Below are positions 45,380-54,149 of a stretch of 64,000 nucleotides of DNA, piece after piece; the first letter of the stretch is position 1; each line of letters starts with the position of its first letter. A program made the translations under genes and the position numbers. The notes below the pieces were generated by a model. It was not told the DNA's origin. It was given only the letters and a program-made list of their open reading frames with translations, and did no database searches. This DNA comes from G963422705 sp963422705. GTDB lineage: Bacteria; Poribacteria; WGA-4E; WGA-3G. The stretch covers positions 2,852,001-2,916,000 of the forward strand of contig OY730443.1 in assembly GCA_963422705.1 (NCBI GenBank), given 5' to 3'.

Positions 45380-45802
45380 CTAAAGAGTTGGGCTTGCCAT
45401 GGCATCAAACAACAAAAGTTGTGTTGCGTTCTGCAAGCCTTCGTCTCGTGCTTCGTTCTTGTTTCTCGCTTCGTAGAGGGTGGTAACCCACCGCTCTCCA
45501 CGAAGGGCAGCAGCTGCCCTAAGAAGTATGTTTAAAGCAGCATTGTGGTCCCGGTCTAAAACCGTGCCACAAAACTGATGCATATCTTGTGGCACTTCAC
45601 GGAAGTCGTCATATTTTTTACGGGCAACTGTCAGCTTCTGTTGCTGTTCGTAGCAAGACACCCGTTCACCTTCAGTCTCCCACGCAACCTTGCGATGATG
45701 GCGTGCGGAATTCTGAAGTTCACAAAGGTGTTCTAACCACTTTAATAATGTCGTTTCCTGTGTTTGCGTCGGATACACAGGGTATCTAAATGTTAAATTC
45801 AT
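45380..45802 (-). pseudogene. TnpB remnant with large internal deletion
   Basis: An intact frame of 140 codons. Residues 1-75 are a TnpB/OrfB N-terminus (FRYPVYPTQTQETTLLKWL, LCELQNSA, REVPQDMHQ). Residues 76 onward jump to the extreme C-terminus (TVLDRDHNAALNILLRAA), which keeps only the last RuvC aspartate. The middle, about 250 residues with the other catalytic residues and zinc finger, is missing. It cannot be a nuclease. The N-terminus differs from that of element 1, so they are separate lineages. Confidence 0.7.
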
Positions 45803-45826
45803 GGTATATCAGGTATCAGGCGTTTA

Positions 45827-45856
45827 TCCGCGAAACGGCGGTTTCGCCCTACGCTT
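45827..45856 (+). repeat. 30-bp palindromic repeat, copy B (leader of tnpB remnant)
   Basis: Identical to copy A at 42719-42748 but inverted, lying between the element-2 promoter and the tnpB remnant's start codon. The stem is GCGAAAC/GTTTCGC. Confidence 0.85.
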
Positions 45857-45922
45857 ACAACATCGGAGGCAAGTACGTAGCTAAGAGACTACGCGTAGTA
45901 TGCTTACCAACCTGATATTATA

Positions 45923-45951
45923 CTTATACGACATTCTTTCGTAATTGTCAA
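45923..45951 (-). promoter_or_regulatory. Sigma-70-like promoter of element 2
   Basis: On the minus strand TTGACA (45951-45946), 17 bases, TATAAG (45928-45923), with TATAAT overlapping just after. Element 1 has a weaker copy of the same region (TTGAAATTCTATCG, then ATGTCGTATCATGATAATATCA). It could also read into the kinase gene. Confidence 0.6.
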
Positions 45952-46126
45952 GTTTTTTCTTGACACAATGGGGTAGCAGGCTTTCCTCCCACAGCTAAAG
46001 CAGTGGGCTTCACGCCTGAATGCCCGTGAAATGTGCAATCGCGTTATCATGCGAAGAGGTATTCCGCCCGTGAACGTTCTCGTGAGTATCTTGTCGGAGA
46101 TATCCTAATCGATTCCTAAGCACGCC

Positions 46127-47584
46127 CTAGGCACGGTGCAGGATTTCTTGTGTTCTCATCTTATAGCCCTCAACAGCATCTTGGCGATAGGTTAACTCTT
46201 TATCTAAAGCAACAGCGCCGCCCTCAAGATGTAACCCCTGCAATTTACCCTTGATGGCGACAGTATCCATTAACGTGCGCATCAATTCACAAACATTACC
46301 AATATCCCGTTTTGGGAGCGTTAATGTTGCGGTGGGTACGCCATTTGCGGTGAAGTCCATAGCGGTTCCGCGATAAGAAGCCGTCTGAATGCATGTCATG
46401 GATTTCCCTTCAAGTCTGGTTAATTCGCCACCTATCTGTGTCTGCTTCGGAATTGTTAAATCGGCGCCGAGGTGCTCCCAATGGATAAACAGCACAACTT
46501 TATCTCTTGGGCCAGCAATGATGCCGTTAAGGATAGAGTGATTGCTCGTCGGCCCCTTGGCCGGAATGACGTTTGCACCGCCCCGTCGTTCCTGAAGCGA
46601 TTCCGTATAAAGTTGAACAAACCATTCCCCCAGGCAGCTAGCGTCTTGATAGTCATAAAAGATAACTGTCCCGATTCCATTCTGCTCCTCGGCAACTTGA
46701 AGCCATCGTGCAAGTTGATAAGCCACATTTTTTCCGCGCTTATCGAGCGCCTGCGGATAAGGGTAATTAAAACGTTCATGGGCTCGCTGCACGCCTTGCA
46801 GTGCCTCCCTGACGCGCGACGCTGGCGTCTCTGTTTTTCCGGCAGTCATCGCTAAGAAGAATAACCCAACTGGGGAAAAAGCAGAAAACCGGCCACCGAC
46901 ACCTTCGGGCACCGGAAGAGGGCTTCCACCATAGAACGGAGATTTTTGATGTAGCTGGAACAACGTGCTTTTGTCCGTTAACCCTGTCGTTGCCAATACC
47001 TGGTTCTCCCACTTGTACGCTTTCCCACCCGGCGCATTATTCTGGAGCACATCCCGGATAATCATCAACGTGGCTATTGTCTCGCCCGTCTGCCCCGATT
47101 TGCTAATCACGTTGAAAAGCGTTTTGTGAAGAAGGTTTTGGCCATTGAGCATATCCAAGAGCCCAATGAGCCGGCGTGCATCAAACGTATCTCCTGTGAA
47201 ATAGACTTCTGGGCCCCCCCCACGGGCCTCAACCGGCATCCGATTGTGATAAGGGTGGTTGAGGCATTCATGAAAAACCCGGGAACTCAAGTCGGAACCG
47301 CCGATGCCAATCGTGACGAGGGCCGCAAATTCATGACGGGCACGCGTTGCCACATCAATGACTTGGGCAATATGCTCCGTTTGCAAATGACTGCGTGTCC
47401 ACGCCCTAAGATTTTGCTCTAACACCGTCAACGGTGAGGAAACTTCCCGCTGGAAGAGGACGTGAATGTCTACCAACCGCCTTTCAACATCCTGTTCAAC
47501 CGGACTGCCCGAATCGACGTCAACAAAAGAAAAATTAAGGGGTAACCCTAATTCACTCGGAAAATGCGCGCCCCTGCTTGTCAT
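46127..47584 (-). CDS. pgi: Glucose-6-phosphate isomerase-like protein
   Basis: A 485-residue SIS-domain protein. The first SIS half has VTIGIGGSDLSSRV and SKSGQTGETIATL, the phosphate-binding serine/threonine loop. A central part has GVGGRFSAFSPVGL and GPTSNHSILNG. The C-terminus, QDAVEGYKMRTQEIL, carries the family lysine. These match glucose-6-phosphate isomerase, the cytoplasmic interconversion of glucose-6-P and fructose-6-P, though the sequence is divergent from the classical E. coli type. GGAGG lies 11 bases before ATG 47584, inside the 3' end of the cupin gene (6-base gap), so the two form an operon. Another sugar-phosphate substrate is possible. Confidence 0.85.
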   Translation of the reverse strand: MTSRGAHFPSELGLPLNFSFVDVDSGSPVEQDVERRLVDIHVLFQREVSSPLTVLEQNLRAWTRSHLQTEHIAQVIDVATRARHEFAALVTIGIGGSDLSSRVFHECLNHPYHNRMPVEARGGGPEVYFTGDTFDARRLIGLLDMLNGQNLLHKTLFNVISKSGQTGETIATLMIIRDVLQNNAPGGKAYKWENQVLATTGLTDKSTLFQLHQKSPFYGGSPLPVPEGVGGRFSAFSPVGLFFLAMTAGKTETPASRVREALQGVQRAHERFNYPYPQALDKRGKNVAYQLARWLQVAEEQNGIGTVIFYDYQDASCLGEWFVQLYTESLQERRGGANVIPAKGPTSNHSILNGIIAGPRDKVVLFIHWEHLGADLTIPKQTQIGGELTRLEGKSMTCIQTASYRGTAMDFTANGVPTATLTLPKRDIGNVCELMRTLMDTVAIKGKLQGLHLEGGAVALDKELTYRQDAVEGYKMRTQEILHRA

Positions 47585-47589
47585 TTCAA

Positions 47590-48099
47590 TTAAAGCCTCC
47601 CGTATTTATCCAAAAGCCGAACGATGTCATCCTCATCAAAGTGCCCAAACGAAATTTCGAGTACACGGAAATCTTTGGCTTCGCCAATCAATTGATGTTT
47701 TGCGCCTTGAGGGATGAACACAGGTTCCATCGGCGCCGGGCGTTGAAGTTCGCCCTCGATTTTTAAGCACGCTCCGTCATCAAGCGGTATCCACAGTTCG
47801 CTTCGATGGTGATGGTACTGATAACTTACCTGCTCCCCCGCGCGAATTTCTAAAATTTTAACAGTGACAGGGTGGTTGAGAACATATTGGATGAAGCCGC
47901 CCCATGGCTTCTCAGTACGCGATATTTCCATCACACGGTTGGGGAGGTTCATATCATTGCAGAAAATCGTTTCTTCTTTCATGTGTCTATCAAATTCCCG
48001 TCTCCGGAAGCGGTAAGGAACACTCTCGTCAGATCTCTCTAGGGGCGCGATTTCCAGATTGCGGTATCTTCGCAAATCTGAGAACATATTGAAACGCAA
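47590..48099 (-). CDS. Cupin, mannose-6-phosphate isomerase type II-like
   Basis: A single-domain cupin of up to 169 residues. KPWGGF, HPVTVKILEI, YQYHHHRSELWIPLDDG and the late FIPQGAKHQL reproduce the C-terminal isomerase cupin of ManC/type II phosphomannose isomerases; the histidines and Glu of HHHRSE are metal ligands. It would interconvert mannose-6-P and fructose-6-P and share that product with the downstream isomerase gene. The start is uncertain: TTG 48099, ATG 48087 and ATG 47980 are all in frame and none has a strong ribosome binding site. The first 40 residues are not cupin-like. Confidence 0.75.
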   Translation of the reverse strand: MRFNMFSDLRRYRNLEIAPLERSDESVPYRFRRREFDRHMKEETIFCNDMNLPNRVMEISRTEKPWGGFIQYVLNHPVTVKILEIRAGEQVSYQYHHHRSELWIPLDDGACLKIEGELQRPAPMEPVFIPQGAKHQLIGEAKDFRVLEISFGHFDEDDIVRLLDKYGRL

Positions 48100-48189
48100 T
48101 GACGCTGCAAAAGAGGAAATCCTTTAACAATTTACCATATTAATATGTTACAAATCAAGCAGAAAATCCGCCAATTCTTCAATGAAAGG

Positions 48190-48218
48190 TTGATATCTTT
48201 TCAAAAATCTGGTAAACT
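48190..48218 (+). promoter_or_regulatory. Sigma-70-like promoter of the MurNAc-recycling genes
   Basis: TTGATA at 48190-48195, 17 bases, TAAACT at 48213-48218, about 50 bases before ATG 48269. Confidence 0.4.
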
Positions 48219-48268
48219 AAACCGCAATATAGGTTCCCAGCTGGCGGAAAAACGAGAGACGAAACAAT

Positions 48269-49300
48269 ATGGAAAAATTAATCTCAAATCTGATAAAGAA
48301 TGGAATTATCGAGGGAGTCTTCCCCGGTGCCGTTGCCCATATCCTGACACGTGACACAACGTTATACCACGAAGCGTTTGGATATCGCCAGTTAACACCA
48401 AAACGGCACCCACTGCATCGGACAACCGTGTTCGATATCGCTTCACTCACCAAGCCTATTGTCACAACAACGCTCTGCATGCAATTGGTTGAAAAGCATA
48501 TCACTTCTCTTGACACGCCTGCTTGTGCATATCTTCCCCACTTTAGACATCCGGATATTACACTCCGCCACCTTCTCACACATACGTCCGGACTTCCGGC
48601 ATGGCATCCTGTCTATCTGGAAACAAATTCCCCTGACGATGTCATCTCTTACATTGGTAAACTTCCATTGCAAGCGCCACCTGGTGAGAAAACTATCTAC
48701 AGCTGCCTCGGCTATATTGTCCTCGGCGAACTTATTGTGCACCTCAACGGGTTACCCCTTGACATTGTGACACAAGAATGTCTCTTTACGCCCCTGAATA
48801 TGGGGAACACCCGGTTTAATCCGCCAGGCACATGGCGAGAGATTTGTGCAGCAACCGAAGATTCAAACAGTTTTGAACGCCGAAAGGTAGGATACCAGCG
48901 TTACGATTGGCGTGAAGGTGTCATTGTTGGAGAAGTACACGATGAAAATGCACACTACCTTGGTGGGGTTTCCGGTAATGCCGGACTCTTTTCGACATCA
49001 CCAGACATGGGCAAGTTTTGCCGGATGCTAATGACTAATGGCGGGGATATTTTAACAGCCAAAAGCGTCCGCGCGATGCAATCGTACTATCCTGCACAAG
49101 GTGAACAGCGAAGCATCGGCTGGATTGTTTTGGAAGACGGTTCGCTCTATCATACGGGATTCACTGGTACCTCCATCCGAATATGCCTAAAGAGGAACCT
49201 TGCAGCAATTCTCCTCACCAATCGCGTACATCCGAATGCAGACAGAGCAGGCATTATCGCCTTTCGGAAGGCTTTTCATGACATCATTTTCGTCAACTAG
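48269..49300 (+). CDS. Serine hydrolase of the beta-lactamase/AmiE family
   Basis: A 343-residue class C beta-lactamase-fold hydrolase. The nucleophile motif is S59-L-T-K62 (FDIASLTKPI). The second motif, normally YxN, is Y144-S-C146 here, and the third is H-T-G (SLYHTGFTG). HLLTHTSGLPAW is typical of the family. No signal peptide is visible. The next two genes encode NamZ and AnmK. In Bacillus subtilis a homolog (AmiE) sits with namZ and nagZ and strips the peptide from N-acetylmuramic acid; by context the same role is likely here. The Cys in place of Asn is unusual. Confidence 0.8.
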   Translation: MEKLISNLIKNGIIEGVFPGAVAHILTRDTTLYHEAFGYRQLTPKRHPLHRTTVFDIASLTKPIVTTTLCMQLVEKHITSLDTPACAYLPHFRHPDITLRHLLTHTSGLPAWHPVYLETNSPDDVISYIGKLPLQAPPGEKTIYSCLGYIVLGELIVHLNGLPLDIVTQECLFTPLNMGNTRFNPPGTWREICAATEDSNSFERRKVGYQRYDWREGVIVGEVHDENAHYLGGVSGNAGLFSTSPDMGKFCRMLMTNGGDILTAKSVRAMQSYYPAQGEQRSIGWIVLEDGSLYHTGFTGTSIRICLKRNLAAILLTNRVHPNADRAGIIAFRKAFHDIIFVN

Positions 49301-49414
49301 AGCGATAAGGATAAGTTGACGAAAAGCATCTTCTGCAATGAAAATCGCCTTGACTCGCTCTATTTTGTGGCAATTCGATAGCAGGAGAACCCATAAACGG
49401 ATATACAACAAACA

Positions 49415-50605
49415 GTGGCACAAAACATAAGACTCGGCATCACACAACTCCTTAATCAAAAACAGGATTGGATTGCGGGCAAGTCAATCGGGCTCATTAC
49501 CAACCACACAGGGGTTGATGAACGGTTAAAACATACCATCACCCTATTAGCAGAGATTCCGGGAACTCAACTGAACTCCATCTTTACGCCCGAACATGGC
49601 CTGTGGGGTGCTGCACAAGACGGTATCGCAGTTACGTCTGGAAGCATGGGAAACGTCAAGGTGTTTAGCCTGTACGGAGAAACAACCCGTCCGACACCGA
49701 AACAGCTCGAAGACATTGATGTCTTTGTTTACGACATGCAGGATGTCGGAGCGCGTTGTTATACCTATCTCGCAACGTTGCTGAACACCATGAAAGCCGC
49801 AAGCGACTATGATATCGAGTTTATCGTTGCAGATAGGCCCAATCCAATCGGCTGCACGAACGTGGAAGGACGAGTTTTAGGGCATCCGAACCGAAAATTT
49901 GAATCGTTCATCGGTGTACATCCGATTCCCATGCGCTACGCGTTAACCATCGGGGAACTCGCACAACTGTTCAAGGCAGAACGGCAGCTATCCGTTTCCC
50001 TAAAAGTTGCCTGGATGGACGGCTACACCCGCGAAATGTGGTACGATGAAACCGGGTTGGTGTGGGTGCCCCCGTCTCCCAATATGCCCACACTCACAAC
50101 CGCGACACTCTATCCCGGAATGTGTCTGTTTGAAGGCACTAACATGAGCGAAGGACGCGGCACGACAACGCCTTTTGAAATCGTTGGCGCACCGTGGTGT
50201 GACGCAGAGAAATGGGGAAGGAGACTCAAAAGGTGTCGACTCCCGGGAGTACTGTTCCGTCCGGTTGTGTTTAAACCGGCACCTGTAACAAAGACTACAA
50301 AGCACGCCAATCAAACGTGTCAGGGCGTTGCAGTCCATATTACCGACAGAGACAACTTTCGCCCCATAGAGACGGTAATTTGTATGCTGGCGACGCTCCC
50401 CCACCATAACACCGCACATTTCGCATTCTTACCCACACATTTTGATAATTTGGCCGGAACTGACTCGTTGCGACTCGCTTTATTGGAAGAGGTAGAAGTC
50501 GACAAAATTCTAGCACAGTGGCGTGACGGGGTGCCCGCATGGGCAGCATCGATAAGCCAGTATCACTACTACTACGACACCGTGAAACATGAAACAGTTT
50601 TATGA
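49415..50605 (+). CDS. namZ: Exo-beta-N-acetylmuramidase NamZ family (DUF1343)
   Basis: A 396-residue DUF1343 protein. The motifs GLITNHTGVD, TPEHGLWG, DVFVYDMQDVGARCYTYLA and VADRPNPIG are the conserved core. Characterised members release N-acetylmuramic acid from the non-reducing end of peptidoglycan fragments. The start is GTG 49415 without a strong ribosome binding site. No signal sequence is seen, so it may act on imported fragments in the cytoplasm or the start is further upstream. Its 3' end overlaps anmK by 17 bases. Free MurNAc or anhydroMurNAc would then be phosphorylated by AnmK. Confidence 0.85.
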   Translation: MAQNIRLGITQLLNQKQDWIAGKSIGLITNHTGVDERLKHTITLLAEIPGTQLNSIFTPEHGLWGAAQDGIAVTSGSMGNVKVFSLYGETTRPTPKQLEDIDVFVYDMQDVGARCYTYLATLLNTMKAASDYDIEFIVADRPNPIGCTNVEGRVLGHPNRKFESFIGVHPIPMRYALTIGELAQLFKAERQLSVSLKVAWMDGYTREMWYDETGLVWVPPSPNMPTLTTATLYPGMCLFEGTNMSEGRGTTTPFEIVGAPWCDAEKWGRRLKRCRLPGVLFRPVVFKPAPVTKTTKHANQTCQGVAVHITDRDNFRPIETVICMLATLPHHNTAHFAFLPTHFDNLAGTDSLRLALLEEVEVDKILAQWRDGVPAWAASISQYHYYYDTVKHETVL

Positions 50606-51749
50606 ACTCCTGAAGCGCGAGAAAAAAATCATTATCGGGCTGATGTCCGGGACATCTGCGGATGGAATTGACGGAGCGATAGTCGAGATTGAAGGCTCAG
50701 GGACAGACACACGAGCTGTACTCATTGCGTTTGAGACGGTATCCTTCCCTGATGGCGTGCGGGACAGAATTCTGGCATGCTGTCAGACAGAAACCGGCAC
50801 AGTTGATGCGATTTGTGAATTGAATTTTTATCTCGGACACCTATTTGCGGAGACGGTGAAGCTGTTACTGCAAAATGCCGGCATGACTGCAAGCGACATC
50901 ACCTTAATCGGTTCCCACGGGCAGACGATTCAGCATTTGCCACCACGGGCAACGCTACAGATTGGGGAACCGGCGGTAATCGCGCATGAAACGGGGATTC
51001 CAACGATTGCGGATTTCCGGGTAGCTGACATGGCAGCCGGCGGACAAGGGGCACCGTTGATAGCTTATCCCGACTACCTCCTCTTCCGAAGCAGAACGGA
51101 AACCGTTGGACTCTTAAACATCGGCGGCATTGCCAACATAACCGTTTTACCCGTGAATTGCGGGCTGCAGGATGTTAACGCTTCAGACACCGGTCCCGGC
51201 AATATGGTGATTGATGCGGCTGTCGAGAATCTCACCCAGGGCACCCAACGATATGATGCAGAGGGCGCGCTCGCAGCATCTGGCACAATTTCAGGAACGC
51301 TACTTGATACTTGGTTAACCCATCCTTTTTTTTCCAAAGAACCACCAAAAACAACCGGACGTGAAACATTCGGACTCGCATTTGCAAGGAGATGTCTAGC
51401 AGACTGCCGCGAATACGGGTTAGATGATGCCGCGATATACGCGACAGTCACAGAATTAACCGTGCAATCGATTGTAGGATACCTTGACAGATTTGTTCAT
51501 GACAAATTGGATAGGCTCTATGTCAGTGGAGGCGGCACACTGAATCTGACGTTGATGCAACGACTTACCGCCGCGCTGCCGGGCACCCACGTCGCACCCA
51601 TTGATTGCACCGGCATCCCTGCTGATGCAAAGGAGGCAGTCGCGTTCGCAATTCTCGCCAACGAAACACTCCACGGGCAAACAGGCAATGTTCCGGCCGC
51701 AACGGGCGCGTCCGTGCGAAAGATTCTCGGAAAATGGGTATGCCCTTAG
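50589..51749 (+). CDS. anmK: Anhydro-N-acetylmuramic acid kinase AnmK
   Basis: A 386-residue sugar kinase of the ASKHA fold. The signature GLMSGTSADGID is at 17-28, IGSHGQTIQHLP and IADFRVADMAAGGQGAPL follow, the second phosphate loop is DTGPGNMVIDA, and the adenosine motif is YVSGGGTLN. AnmK converts 1,6-anhydro-MurNAc with ATP to MurNAc-6-phosphate, the entry to wall recycling. ATG 50589 lies within the end of namZ (17-base overlap), indicating coupling. MurQ, which would take MurNAc-6-P onward to GlcNAc-6-P, is not in the window. Confidence 0.93.
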   Translation: MKQFYELLKREKKIIIGLMSGTSADGIDGAIVEIEGSGTDTRAVLIAFETVSFPDGVRDRILACCQTETGTVDAICELNFYLGHLFAETVKLLLQNAGMTASDITLIGSHGQTIQHLPPRATLQIGEPAVIAHETGIPTIADFRVADMAAGGQGAPLIAYPDYLLFRSRTETVGLLNIGGIANITVLPVNCGLQDVNASDTGPGNMVIDAAVENLTQGTQRYDAEGALAASGTISGTLLDTWLTHPFFSKEPPKTTGRETFGLAFARRCLADCREYGLDDAAIYATVTELTVQSIVGYLDRFVHDKLDRLYVSGGGTLNLTLMQRLTAALPGTHVAPIDCTGIPADAKEAVAFAILANETLHGQTGNVPAATGASVRKILGKWVCP

Positions 51750-51787
51750 CCACCAATTTTCCAGCCACGCAGTATCCATTTCTCTCG

Positions 51788-52603
51788 TTATTCGTGTGCG
51801 TGAAATCGATATATCTCGCGCGTCTCTTCGGACATATTTTCCCATAGCGCTTCTGAGATGCGTTGATTGAAGATGTTTGGTGCATCTGGCACATGATGAA
51901 ATCGGCGAAAGTAGACGAGCGCAAGCATAGGGCGCACAATTTGCGTCCTATTCGGCATTGCTCTATGCAAGCAACGCATATCCCGCACGACAATTGAACC
52001 CGCCGGCATCTCTAATTGAAATGAAGGCAATGACGCCGCCCGTTCTTCTTTACAGACATGATAAGGATTGTTACGTACCGCATCGTCATCAATAATGAGA
52101 TGAGAACCCGGCCATACCTCCGTCGCGCCGTTTTCCACCGTAAAATCAACGAGTGGAATATTAACAACGATGGTAGATACCGGCAGCGCGAACGGAAGTT
52201 CAGGGAAAAGCTGCCCCGAATCTCGATGAATCCATTGCGTCTCGGAACCCGGCACCGTCGTATTGCAGCCGTAGGGCAGATATGCAAAAATCTTTTCACC
52301 CATTGCCGCTTTGAGTATCGACATCGCAAAAGGGTTGTCAATGATACGCGCATCCATGAACGGCATTTTCAACATCGGGTTATCACCGGTTCCTGATTCT
52401 GCTTCGTTATCAAGTACCGCTAGCATCGCTAGGTTCACCTCTTCTATCCATTCGCGCGGAAGAAGGTTTTCAATAACAACCAGGCCGGTTTCCCGTAACA
52501 GCCGCGTCGCTGCATCCAGGCTTTCCGGTGCCAATTTTCCGTCCGCACGTTCCCCTGCTGAGAGTTCCAATTTGGGAATGTTTACCGTTTTTCCAGTGTC
52601 CAT
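51788..52603 (-). CDS. Phytanoyl-CoA dioxygenase (PhyH) family protein
   Basis: A 271-residue Fe(II)/2-oxoglutarate oxygenase fold protein. The iron ligands are H126-R-D128 (QWIHRDSGQLF) and His213 (RCLHRAMPN), and Arg224 is the likely 2-oxoglutarate anchor. NGATEVWPGSH is the standard strand of PhyH proteins. AGGAGG lies 11 bases before ATG 52603. Bacterial PhyH members hydroxylate diverse small molecules; the substrate is open. It is convergent with the anmK operon, 38 bases apart. Sponge symbionts of Poribacteria type are rich in this family, in line with the taxonomic guess. Confidence 0.87.
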   Translation of the reverse strand: MDTGKTVNIPKLELSAGERADGKLAPESLDAATRLLRETGLVVIENLLPREWIEEVNLAMLAVLDNEAESGTGDNPMLKMPFMDARIIDNPFAMSILKAAMGEKIFAYLPYGCNTTVPGSETQWIHRDSGQLFPELPFALPVSTIVVNIPLVDFTVENGATEVWPGSHLIIDDDAVRNNPYHVCKEERAASLPSFQLEMPAGSIVVRDMRCLHRAMPNRTQIVRPMLALVYFRRFHHVPDAPNIFNQRISEALWENMSEETREIYRFHAHE

Positions 52604-52941
52604 CTGCTATGTCGCCTCCTATTTTGGGTTATCCAAGTGAGCTATCGGGCGTTAGCAAACGTGGAAGTGGAATCCAAAAAACCTTTTTGAGTTCTCTTTA
52701 TCAAATTCCAATTTCGCACCACTCTCCGGACGTTCCCACAAATCCGGACTGCCTGTCAGCCTCGGACGCAGTAGCGAAACACCTAGAATTCCAACGCACC
52801 GCCCCGGGCAATCCTCGACTGGAACCGAACAGAATAATTTGTAGCGCTAAGAAGTCGAGGATGATGTCATCACAGTTAGCTTGAATCTCTGTTAAAGAAA
52901 TCCCAGGCCGCGCCTATCCCAAAATGTCAAAACCGGGCTGC
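52604..52941. other. Intergenic region with a 10-bp inverted repeat
   Basis: No gene is recognised. ATCCTCGACT at 52811-52820 is the exact reverse complement of AGTCGAGGAT at 52853-52862 (32-base loop). No T-tract flanks it. The rest is unremarkable. Confidence 0.45.
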
Positions 52942-53997
52942 CTAGCGTATCGGAACAATCCGAAAAATCCATGCGCGTGTCCCGCGGATATCCACTACCA
53001 ACCGTCGGGCAATCCGAAGCGTTTGGTGTTGTCTCAGCAAGGTATCCAGCAGTTGACGTTGTGAGGTGAGCAGAACCATACATCCGCGTGGCTTCAGTAC
53101 AATTGCAAATTGACGAAGACAGTGCCGGTATAGATTCATCAAGTGCCGTACATTACCGTGTGTCTCACCGAACGGCAGATTACAAACGATTTTATCAACC
53201 GTGTTCTGCTGAAGTGGCAAAGTGCGCGCGTCCCATTGAAAAAATTGGCGCGGCCGATGTTTGCGTCCGAAATTCGTCTGGGTGGCAGCTAATGCCTCTG
53301 TAGAAATATCGCCCCCGATGAGATATCGGTAACGTCCCATTAACGCCCGTTCCAGCAAAATTGTCCCTGCGCCACACATCGCGTCTAAGAGAACATCGTC
53401 TGAATGCGGTTGCGACAACCTCACCATGCTGTAGGCAACTGTCGGTTTTAGGGAGGCCGGAATATGTGCCTGTTTATACGAACGCTGTGCCATTTCCATC
53501 GGTGAAAGCCGGATGCTAAGATACCCATCATCTCCATGAATCTCCGCCCAAAAATCTAAAACGGGACGTGTGGATGTCAAATACCAACCGTGCCCCTGCA
53601 ATGCTCTTTCAACGACACGCTGCAGGTCCAGTCTACGGAAATTACGCTGCCCAGACAGCTGGCTCTTCACTTGAAACGTCAAACGTTTACCCATCCGCAG
53701 CCCTGCCCGGCGACAGCACTTGAGGGCCTCGCTGAAGTTAAACCGTGATAGTGCACCGCTGAAAGCGGCTAATGAACTTCGCGAACGCGTCATCTGAGAG
53801 AGTCGTCTCAGCACCAGAAACAGATGTTCGGCTGTCCGTAGCGATAGCAGCTCATCTGGATTTCCCGCGTATTGGAAGAGGATTCGCTGCGGTTTCGGCT
53901 CAAGAATCTTCAGGTTTCCAGTATCACCAAAACGTTCTGTGAGCTCTTCGCGTGCAATCGCTTCTAAGCCTGGAGTAACAATAATAGAATAAAGCAT
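52942..53997 (-). CDS. THUMP-domain RNA methyltransferase (Trm14/TrmN-like)
   Basis: A 351-residue protein. The THUMP/ferredoxin-like N-terminus (LYSIIVTPGLEAIAREEL) is followed by a linker (about 80-165) and a Rossmann methyltransferase. SAM motif I is LLDAMCGAGTILLE, GGDISTEALA follows, and the catalytic loop VCNLPFGE is the N-[LP]-P-F form of N2-guanine methyltransferases. It probably forms m2G in tRNA (position 6 type) or in rRNA. The frame extends 14 codons upstream to GTG 54039, but the family N-terminus begins at the Met chosen here. Single gene. Confidence 0.85.
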   Translation of the reverse strand: MLYSIIVTPGLEAIAREELTERFGDTGNLKILEPKPQRILFQYAGNPDELLSLRTAEHLFLVLRRLSQMTRSRSSLAAFSGALSRFNFSEALKCCRRAGLRMGKRLTFQVKSQLSGQRNFRRLDLQRVVERALQGHGWYLTSTRPVLDFWAEIHGDDGYLSIRLSPMEMAQRSYKQAHIPASLKPTVAYSMVRLSQPHSDDVLLDAMCGAGTILLERALMGRYRYLIGGDISTEALAATQTNFGRKHRPRQFFQWDARTLPLQQNTVDKIVCNLPFGETHGNVRHLMNLYRHCLRQFAIVLKPRGCMVLLTSQRQLLDTLLRQHQTLRIARRLVVDIRGTRAWIFRIVPIR

Positions 53998-54149
53998 GAA
54001 TTGTTTATCGTGAGTTATGAAAATAAGTAGACATTTCACCTTGCAAGTTTGGGAACCCCTTCAAAATCCTGCCACCGAATGCCCTCAAAATGCCATTCCG
54101 GCATTTGTAGCGCTGATTCGGAAGTGCATGAAGAGCTTCCCTGGACTCA

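Larger units (their letters stand above)
45362..46016 (-). mobile_element. Shrunken IS200/IS605-type element, element 2
   Basis: The 3' side has AAGCCCAACTCTTTAGGCTT then GGGTAGTTGAC (45364-45396, minus), the common right-end form. The 5' side has GAAGCCCACTGCTTTAGCTG then TGGGAGGAAAGC (about 45980-46012, minus), matching the 5' stem of element 1. Between them lie a good promoter, the 30-bp palindrome copy B and a tnpB reduced to 140 codons. Ends are approximate. Confidence 0.65.

Noticed and set aside
40092..46016. -24/-12 (sigma-54) promoter sites near the regulator
   Set aside because: Scanning by eye for TGGCAC-N5-TTGC found only partial matches; none reported.
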